Part shown: piece by piece, positions 57,476-64,000 of the stretch
Numbering within the stretch: the first letter of the stretch is position 1
Layout of the letters: each line of letters opens with the position of its first letter
Origin: Meira nashicola
Lineage: Eukaryota > Basidiomycota > Exobasidiomycetes > Exobasidiales > Brachybasidiaceae
Reading direction: 5' to 3'
DNA length: 64,000 nt
Assembly (NCBI GenBank): GCA_001600355.1
Contig: BCJU01000001.1
Coordinates: 2,501,178 to 2,565,177, forward strand
Program-made: the position numbers and the translations under genes
Notes under the pieces: generated by a model
Told to the model about the DNA's origin: nothing
Database searches by the model: none
The model's input: only the letters and a program-made list of their open reading frames with translations

Positions 57476-58873
57476 ATGCATTCGTCTTCCATCACAAAAT
57501 CTCACGAATTCGTCATCAAGATGGCAGTACCTGTGACCGAACCAGCTAGTGCCAACTTGGTAACTGCATCTACTCACTCTAAACCAAAATATCATCTCAT
57601 GGAACTGAATGCAGATTTGACAAAATTGATCGAAGATATTAGCAAAGATGAACAGCGACAAAAGAGAAAGAGAATACGCGAAGGTGATGAGGAAGAAGGT
57701 GAATTACGTTCAAAGCCAACGTTATGTATAAAAGGTAGAAAGGCAGATGAAGCAGTGTTATGCACAGATACACAAACGTTCATGATTAGACAAGTTACAC
57801 AATCTAATTCGCTTCTCTTATGTTCTTTAGAAGAAAGAGAACCCGAATCGAGTACGGCAAATGTTAGCGTTCGTGATAATATTGTAGAAATTTTAGAATT
57901 GGTTCCAATTGTGGCTCGTGTAAGTCGTTTAACTTCTTTGCTCGAAAATAGCGCATATTCTGGCGAAGATGAAGATGAAGAAGAAGATGAGATAACAAAG
58001 AAGCGTTATACTCCACAACAAGTCGCCAGTATAGTTCAAGCGAGCCCTTTAGAGCTCAAAAAAGGTTTCAAAGAAGCACATATTCTAGAATTAGATGGTC
58101 ACCTAAGGATGATTTCAAATTCATATCTTTTTGAAGCTTTGCGAACTTTGCTTGCTCATATCGATAGACTATCTCTTTCGACCGATCGAATTTTATTACA
58201 ACCTGCTGTAGCCGCTCTTAGAAGCACGAACGAAATGCGAAAAGAAGTTGCAGAAGAAATGCTTCGATCTTGGTTTGGCAATCCGATGACGAACAAAGAG
58301 GGCGACGATAGTACAGATACGATCACACAAAATGACATTAAAAAAGAAGAGGAAATTATCGTTTTGGATACTTTACGTATTTCCCAATTTATAGGATTGC
58401 AATTACTCGAAACACATGCAAAAGGAAAGCCAATGGAAATGGAAACATTTACAGGTAAATGGAAGGACGGATTGGGTGCCACTTTGGGCGGAAGCGAAAA
58501 TGCACTTGATATTAACCTTTTACAAGGAAATTATCTATTGACCCCTGCTCCACCATTAGCTCCCAGCAAATTACAACCTCTTAGCATTGAATTCTTTGCA
58601 GCATCTTCTTTACCGCTCGATATCTCTTCACGTTTTCAAAGATTATTTTCTATTCGTTCACAATGGATCGGAGAAGATCTCAAGCCGTTCTTACAAGATG
58701 TTGCCGTTGATGCGAAAAAGCGTGATGCACTTTTACTTAAATTTGCACGTTCTTCTCAAGTAAAGATACCAATTCAAGAGTCTAAACAAGATCGAAGGGC
58801 ACGCTTAATGGCAGGCAATCCACATGCACCTACAAAGAATGTTTCTTTATATTCAGCCCGTCTGCGTTATTAG
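57476..58873 (+). CDS. DCC1: Sister-chromatid cohesion protein Dcc1
   Basis: Dcc1 joins Ctf8 and Ctf18-RFC, the alternative clamp loader needed for cohesion and the replication checkpoint. Family features are LCIKGRKADEAVLCTDTQTF and QVTQSNSLLL near residues 80-115, a helical middle (SRLTSLLENSAYSG; acidic loop EDEDEEEDE; YTPQQVASIVQASPLELKKG; LDGHLRMISNSYLFEALRTL), and winged-helix-type C-terminus segments ending KNVSLYSARLRY. Two in-frame ATGs exist: 57476 and 57521. The second (AAGATGGCA) has the better translation context, and the first adds 15 residues; both are possible. 465 or 450 aa. Converges on PIK1, 79 bp between stops. Confidence 0.85.
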   Translation: MHSSSITKSHEFVIKMAVPVTEPASANLVTASTHSKPKYHLMELNADLTKLIEDISKDEQRQKRKRIREGDEEEGELRSKPTLCIKGRKADEAVLCTDTQTFMIRQVTQSNSLLLCSLEEREPESSTANVSVRDNIVEILELVPIVARVSRLTSLLENSAYSGEDEDEEEDEITKKRYTPQQVASIVQASPLELKKGFKEAHILELDGHLRMISNSYLFEALRTLLAHIDRLSLSTDRILLQPAVAALRSTNEMRKEVAEEMLRSWFGNPMTNKEGDDSTDTITQNDIKKEEEIIVLDTLRISQFIGLQLLETHAKGKPMEMETFTGKWKDGLGATLGGSENALDINLLQGNYLLTPAPPLAPSKLQPLSIEFFAASSLPLDISSRFQRLFSIRSQWIGEDLKPFLQDVAVDAKKRDALLLKFARSSQVKIPIQESKQDRRARLMAGNPHAPTKNVSLYSARLRY

Positions 58874-58952
58874 AAGAGAAAAAAAGAATTTTATTCTACA
58901 TTGTACAATATCGTTGCATTTCATTTTCATCACATCCAATTCGTGTGTGTTA

Positions 58953-61900
58953 TCATGAGAGAATACCTTCGCTATAGTACTGGTATTGATCGTAAAGACG
59001 TGTGAAAGTGGAATTGATCGAACCAGAGATCAAACGATCGACGAATTCATCGCATTGAGTTTGACTGAGAGCTAGTTGAAATCTGTCACGCAAATAGGTT
59101 GAAGTTAAATCACCCAAAGCGAAACATGGCAATTTACTCTCCTTTTGCATTAATTCAACAATCATAATAATTCGTTCTGCATGCTTTCTCACATCTCGGA
59201 ATCCTTGACAGAGTAAACTTTTGAATTCGACAAATTTGGCAGAATCCAATCCTCCTATTACATCGATATACTCTTGTGTGATCTTGAACGGTGCTGCTTC
59301 AAATCCAACTCCTCCCGGTGAGATACCCAACATAAATCCAAAATCGATGTGAATCAGATGTCCTTCATTGTCTATCAGAATATTACCATTATGACGATCT
59401 TTGATTTGCAAAAGATAAGAAATGATAGAATAACCAGCTAATGATTCAATGAAGCGTTGTCGTGCTTTTCCAAATTTGGCAGACGAAGGATCTCCAAAAG
59501 TGTCGATGAAATGATCCAAAAGGCTATACGTTGCAATCTTGTTCGTAGGCGCAGCAGGTGCAGGCTGAATAGCATTATCGATTGCACTCATTTGTTCTTG
59601 TTGTTGCTGTTGAAGGGTATTTTGTTGTTGTCTTCTACTATAAGCTTCCTTTTTGATGCTATGAACGCTAACAGAATCCGTTACTGTTTCCATTATACCG
59701 CTATTCTCACTGGTGACTAAAATGCGGAAATATCTAACCCAGCATCTAGATCCAGTTTCACCCCAAATTCGTGCAAATTCTTGAATAAGTTGAACTGCCA
59801 ATTGTTCTTGTCGTAAATCAGCTCCAGTCTTTACGATCACACTGAAAACATCCCAATTTTCGAGATGTCCATAAGGAGATGCGGCACGAATGCGTGCTTT
59901 CTTTGATGCCCATGATTCACGAAACATAGCTGCAGAAGGATCATCTTTATTGACAGCTTTTTGTACTGTTGCCTCATCTTCCACATTTGCTCCTCTTCTT
60001 ATCTTTCGATTACTGCTTACCAATTTCATTCTTTCCATTCTTTCTTCCTCCAAAGCCATCATTTCTTGCATAATTCTTTTACGAATCATTTCTGTATCTG
60101 TATGTACTAATTTCTTTCCTGCTCCACGTGCACCATATCCTTGACCTGCTCCTATTTGTCCACTAGTTGCAATGGATGCATTTGAAGTAGTACCATTAAC
60201 CGATGCTACACCTGCTCCATTATTCACTGTGATCACAGGTGCTTTCAAGCCTGCACTTGCTTGTCCTGCTTCACTTCTTGATCCATTCGAAGTGGCTGCC
60301 CAACTTGTACCCATAATCCAACTGCTCCATCCTCCTTGAGCGGTTGAGCTAACGTGAGGATTGGTCGCTACAATTGGTTGAGCGGATGCGTTTGTCGATT
60401 GATTTAATTGTGCTAACATGATAGCGGCAGTACGCATTCGTTCTGCATATTCATCAAGTGAGAATTCTCTCTTTTTACTTGGAGCAATTTCCGCGGCAGG
60501 GGCAACTTGCTGAGAACGATTCGGCAAAGACTTTGACCATGCAGCATGATCATGATCGATATTGACAGCCGCAAGATCTTCTTCATCGCTGTCTGGATCT
60601 CCTCGATCACCTCCAAATGCGGCCAGATCGGACCCATAAGCTTGTTCTGTAAGATCGATTTCCTCTCCATCACCTGATATTTCTTCGTCAATCACAGGTG
60701 GAGTGGATGAGTGTGGAGTTAGCCGAGAAAGAGGTGGTGGTGTTCCACGTCGGATCAAATCTGCTCCTAAGGCATTCTCTCTGGATAAAGGTAAAGAGTG
60801 GCTCACATCTGCTTTGCTCTCATCCGCCATTTCAGCAGCGGTAGGTGTCACAGGTAAGGAAGTATCTCCCGTCACAGCGCCAGATGGTACACCGGTACCT
60901 GATTTATTAATATTACCACCTGAAGCCGAGAATTGTCTAGATATCAATGTTTTCCGCCTTCGAACATCTTCTTGCATGACGAGTTTTTTCAAACTTTCTC
61001 GATTTGACCTTCGTTCCGGATCGAAATCTAAATCGTCGACCAAGACCTCTACATGCAGTAGGAAAGGAACACGATCTGCCGAATTGAGCACAACGGCTTC
61101 ACTTGGATTGATTCGTACAACTCGATGATGTCTTCCTCTTTTCACTCCTTTTGGAAGTGGTGTTCGTTTGCTTGTAGCATCACTTTGCTCTTGATTTTCT
61201 TGCGTTGCGGCTTCGCACCAAAGCGGGAAGCATACTTCAGAAGGTAAACCATGATTGAGTTCAGTAAGTTCTGCACGCAAAGCAGAAAGACGAGCTGGTT
61301 TGGGAAGGAGTAGAAGTCTAGCTGAAACGTCTTGAAGCGTTTGCAAGAATTGCGTCTGTTTTCTGCAATAATTGGATCTTAACAATCTTCGTCTGGCCTC
61401 AAAGTCATATCGTGCCAATACGGCCTCAGGCGTTAGTGCTAGTGCTTCATCACCCACTGTTGCTGATGAGCCAAATGGAGAACCGGACATTGAAGATCGA
61501 CCTGGAAGATTGGCAGAAGATGCTCCTACCCTAGTCGAAAAGCCATCTGCCATTGAGCTACGACGTGGTAAATCTACCGCACTTTGATTCTTCGAAGAGC
61601 TTGTCTTTCTACGATGTTGTCTGTGCCAAAGAGGTGCAGGCCCTACTTCCTTTCCGTTTGTTCCTGGTGCAAAATCAACTCCAAATTTCTGTCCAAAGAC
61701 ATCATTCACAGCAGCAACAGTTTTGTCACGAAGATCATTGAAGCCAGTAGTCAATTGATTGAATGGGTTGACCAATTCCTTTGAAGTCGATCGTCTTCGT
61801 TCTCCTTTACGCGGTGAAGGGTGGGAGCTTGATGGGTGAGATGTGTTTGCGACCCTCTTTGCTTCTGCTGCTGCTTTTGTCGCTTCTGCTAAAGCAGATA

Positions 61901-62762
61901 GATCGGCTTCATGTTCGTCACGAAGTAATGAACTTCCACTTGGAATCTTTTCATGTTTCAGACCTTGATCATTCTCTTGATCACTGATACCCCTATTGTC
62001 CACTTCATCTGTTTCATCGTCGTCGTCATCATCAGACTCCTCCTCTTCGTCCGAGTCGCCGGATTCATTTTCACCTGCTGCTATCCTTGTCATTCCTGAG
62101 CCTTCCAATGGCGCTAAATCCTTCCCTGTGGGCTTTCTTCTTCCTTGTTCGATGGCAGCTTTACCTGAAAAAGTAGCCAATCGAGGCATTCCTGGAACAC
62201 TTGCAATCACTGCACCCATTCCAACAAAACATGGTAAAGCATTTGAGGGTAATATTTTGTCGCCTTTCTTACTGCGTGCTCTGATTCGCAATCTTTTTCG
62301 CCAGGTTGAGCCTAATGCAACGCTTGAAGCTGAATGAGAAGAAATTAGATCCGTATCTGCCAGCGGATCATCGTACAATAAACGCTGACATTGATTAAAG
62401 ACCCTTTGACATACTTGAAAGGACTCTGTGTGAGGATTGATGCTCATATCAAATAGAGCGGCTTGAAAGTGCCATAATGTCAGTAAAGCCACATGAACAG
62501 ATTCATCACATCTTTGCAAAATGAAATATTCCAATGCGCGAGATTTTGACGGTTTAGAGATTAAGAGGTGACATAATTGAGCCCAATAAAATTCTACTTC
62601 GCTTGGATCAAATGCAGTTCGAAGTTGATCTACAAGATAATAGGTAATTCCAATGCTGTCCGAATATGTTTTCAAATATGATAATGCCAAATGTGGACTG
62701 AAGAATTCGGATTGGAACAAGCGAAGTAAAAGTGCGTGAGAAACATCATCAGCATCAGGCAT
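58953..62762 (-). CDS. PIK1: Phosphatidylinositol 4-kinase Pik1 (type III beta)
   Basis: Pik1 makes PI4P at the Golgi and nucleus and supports secretion. The start is the ATG at 62762 (MPDADDVSHALLLRL); an upstream extension opens with GTG. The N-terminal 130 residues form the lipid-kinase-unique helical region (HLALSYLKTYSDSIGITYYL, YWAQLCHLLISKPSKSRALEY). A long Ser/acidic linker region follows, with a stretch of Glu/Asp (EEEESDDDDDDETDEVD). The kinase domain is at about 990-1269: RAASPYGHLENWDVFSVIVK with the ATP-binding Lys, GADLRQEQLAVQLI, catalytic loop IKDRHNGNILID, DFG in HIDFGFMLGISPGG, and the C-terminal helix ending YYSEGILS. A poly-Gln insert lies in the kinase lobe. About 1269 aa, single exon. 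It is the Golgi lipid kinase that pairs functionally with Arf/Arl GTPases such as ARL1 here. Confidence 0.92.
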   Translation of the reverse strand: MPDADDVSHALLLRLFQSEFFSPHLALSYLKTYSDSIGITYYLVDQLRTAFDPSEVEFYWAQLCHLLISKPSKSRALEYFILQRCDESVHVALLTLWHFQAALFDMSINPHTESFQVCQRVFNQCQRLLYDDPLADTDLISSHSASSVALGSTWRKRLRIRARSKKGDKILPSNALPCFVGMGAVIASVPGMPRLATFSGKAAIEQGRRKPTGKDLAPLEGSGMTRIAAGENESGDSDEEEESDDDDDDETDEVDNRGISDQENDQGLKHEKIPSGSSLLRDEHEADLSALAEATKAAAEAKRVANTSHPSSSHPSPRKGERRRSTSKELVNPFNQLTTGFNDLRDKTVAAVNDVFGQKFGVDFAPGTNGKEVGPAPLWHRQHRRKTSSSKNQSAVDLPRRSSMADGFSTRVGASSANLPGRSSMSGSPFGSSATVGDEALALTPEAVLARYDFEARRRLLRSNYCRKQTQFLQTLQDVSARLLLLPKPARLSALRAELTELNHGLPSEVCFPLWCEAATQENQEQSDATSKRTPLPKGVKRGRHHRVVRINPSEAVVLNSADRVPFLLHVEVLVDDLDFDPERRSNRESLKKLVMQEDVRRRKTLISRQFSASGGNINKSGTGVPSGAVTGDTSLPVTPTAAEMADESKADVSHSLPLSRENALGADLIRRGTPPPLSRLTPHSSTPPVIDEEISGDGEEIDLTEQAYGSDLAAFGGDRGDPDSDEEDLAAVNIDHDHAAWSKSLPNRSQQVAPAAEIAPSKKREFSLDEYAERMRTAAIMLAQLNQSTNASAQPIVATNPHVSSTAQGGWSSWIMGTSWAATSNGSRSEAGQASAGLKAPVITVNNGAGVASVNGTTSNASIATSGQIGAGQGYGARGAGKKLVHTDTEMIRKRIMQEMMALEEERMERMKLVSSNRKIRRGANVEDEATVQKAVNKDDPSAAMFRESWASKKARIRAASPYGHLENWDVFSVIVKTGADLRQEQLAVQLIQEFARIWGETGSRCWVRYFRILVTSENSGIMETVTDSVSVHSIKKEAYSRRQQQNTLQQQQQEQMSAIDNAIQPAPAAPTNKIATYSLLDHFIDTFGDPSSAKFGKARQRFIESLAGYSIISYLLQIKDRHNGNILIDNEGHLIHIDFGFMLGISPGGVGFEAAPFKITQEYIDVIGGLDSAKFVEFKSLLCQGFRDVRKHAERIIMIVELMQKESKLPCFALGDLTSTYLRDRFQLALSQTQCDEFVDRLISGSINSTFTRLYDQYQYYSEGILS

Positions 62763-63277
62763 GATGAGTATTGAAAACCAAAAGATCAAGATTTGCCAAA
62801 AAACAGCAAATCCATTGAATGTTGTAAATTTGACAGTCTTGAACACTTGTGATTTGCTATCGGTATATATTAGGGGAAGAAGTTGAACATTGCAATCAAG
62901 ATAAAGATTGCAAGCAATCGGCCCGAAAAGTGTTGTGTGGGAGAAGCTTGCCGAGAAGCTTTAAACTCATTGGCAATGCATGTTTTGCAACCCGCTAAAC
63001 ATGGGGTTAGTGTTTCTTCGAAAAGTGACCGATTAAAGCAGAGCATTAGGCACTGAAAGCTGCGCGGCGCAGCGCAAGCACGCAGAGAAACGCGCAGATA
63101 GAGAAGGACACACAAGCGGCAAATTTTTTTTGTTTTTGTTTTTTTTTTTAAAGTTGCACGTCAAACGCGTTTTAATGCACACATGTTGAGCCTAGGCTAC
63201 AGTGTCTTTCTTCTAAAAAAAGATGCAACACAAATTTAATTTTATAATCCTGCACCATCACTTATAATCAAACAGAT
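62763..63277. other. Divergent promoter region, PIK1 and terminal gene
   Basis: This 515-bp spacer contains a GC-rich block near 63061-63100 (CGCGGCGCAGCGC), a T-run and AAACGCGTTTT near 63163-63173. No gene. The frame at 62870-63115 has no support. Confidence 0.5.
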
Positions 63278-64000
63278 ATGACCAAAGAGGATGATGATGA
63301 TGCATTAGCTGCTTTGCATGCCCATTTTGCATCTTCGTTTGATTCTGCTCCGATCAAGCCTATTAAATCTGTCTCAAAGGGAAAGAAGATCAAGTCAGAA
63401 GGGAAAGTTGAAATGGAGAAGGTTGTCAAGGCAAAGAATAAAGATGATATTCTAGAAAGGGAGCTTGGATTTGATAATGCAAAGAATTTACCAAATAATG
63501 GCAAGACGAAAGCTGAAATCAACTTTAAGCCAGAAAAAATGTCTAAATCCCAACCACAATCTACAAGGCCGCCACCTGAGACTGTAGTATTTGGGGAATC
63601 ATCATCAAGCGGAACTTCAACTCACACTCAAGGAGGATGGAGAAAGTTTATGTCTTCAAAGGTAGAAACGCGAAAGGACAAAGCGGAAGAAGAAGCGAAT
63701 AAAGCAGCAGCAGAAAAACAAAAGAGAAAGAATAAATCAAATTCCAAAGATGGAGCAGGAGAAGGGGAAGAAGATACAGAAAAGGAAAAAGAGATGATGA
63801 CAAATGATAGAGCATTATCCGATCTACTTTCTACAACACTTTTTGCGCCTCAAGCCGAAGGAATAAAAAAGTCAAACGGTAAACCGAACCTGTCATCTAA
63901 TTCTACACTATCTCGTCTGATGGAATTGAGTAAACCAACATTGACCGATCAAGCTAAATCAATAGGAAGAGGTTTAGGATCGTCCATGTTTAAAGCTAAA
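63278..64000 (+). CDS. Lys-rich protein of unknown function, 3' end beyond the window
   Basis: An open frame starts at the ATG at 63278 (MTKEDDDDALAALHAHFASS) and runs 241 codons to the edge without a stop, so the gene is incomplete. The sequence is rich in Lys, Glu, Ser and Asn. Its first part is acidic then basic (SVSKGKKIKS). A better-ordered segment near residues 100-130 reads RPPPETVVFGES...GGWRKFMSSKV. A charged helix follows (KDKAEEEANKAAAEKQKRKN), then DRALSDLLSTTLFAP. Such composition and the VVF...KFMSSK segment suggest a nuclear or nucleolar protein, but I cannot name a family. No splice site is needed within the visible part. Confidence 0.65.
   Translation, partial: MTKEDDDDALAALHAHFASSFDSAPIKPIKSVSKGKKIKSEGKVEMEKVVKAKNKDDILERELGFDNAKNLPNNGKTKAEINFKPEKMSKSQPQSTRPPPETVVFGESSSSGTSTHTQGGWRKFMSSKVETRKDKAEEEANKAAAEKQKRKNKSNSKDGAGEGEEDTEKEKEMMTNDRALSDLLSTTLFAPQAEGIKKSNGKPNLSSNSTLSRLMELSKPTLTDQAKSIGRGLGSSMFKAK

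Overview
The window reads as nuclear DNA of a fungus, most likely a basidiomycete. The evidence is a set of single-copy fungal housekeeping genes, a tiny basidiomycete-style HMG/YABBY-like gene, a Zn(II)2Cys6 regulator, a tRNA gene with an intron, and short GT-AG introns in only a few genes. Sparse introns together with many small secreted proteins would suit a smut-type lineage (Ustilaginomycotina), but that placement is inference. Coding DNA and spacers are both fairly AT-rich. I see no transposon, CRISPR array, virus or bacterial operon.

Layout. Positions 1-15000 are rich in secreted proteins. Four small or repetitive secretory genes lie at 329-3887. A convergent housekeeping pair follows (SFI1, centrin-binding; COX18, mitochondrial insertase). 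Then come three tandem secretory paralogs at 10085-13365, which share a signal peptide but carry divergent His/Lys/Gly- or Pro/Gln-rich mature parts. A three-exon HMG/YABBY-like gene follows at 15042. Positions 16-34 kb are housekeeping: ICE2-like ER protein, ROK1 helicase, SGD1/NOM1, an ankyrin protein, a Scw1/Whi3-like RNA-binding protein, LTO1 and a TUM1-type sulfurtransferase. A lone small secreted protein sits at 34375. Positions 35-43 kb hold ARL1, tRNA-Glu, chorismate mutase, prefoldin 2, a PPR protein, a multi-pass membrane protein and a Nudix hydrolase. A large Zn(II)2Cys6 factor at 43.7-47.0 kb is followed by about 3 kb with no convincing gene. Positions 50-64 kb carry an unrecognised single-span membrane protein, a GST, a Nab2/ZC3H14 protein, dynein intermediate chain, DCC1, PIK1 and an unrecognised Lys-rich gene that runs off the end.

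Gene organisation. Many genes are in tail-to-tail pairs with only about 50-160 bp between stop codons. Six genes needed splicing by eye: HMG-like, ARL1, ARO7, prefoldin 2, Nudix and GST. Their introns are 65-90 nt except one of 356 nt. The secretory genes each have a TATA-like box 65-115 nt before the ATG.

Themes. Several genes touch ribosome biogenesis (ROK1, SGD1/NOM1, LTO1), Golgi and ER membranes (ARL1, PIK1, ICE2) and chromosome or spindle function (SFI1, DCC1, dynein), but this looks like ordinary eukaryotic gene order rather than a functional cluster. The most unusual content is the secretory gene set at the left end.
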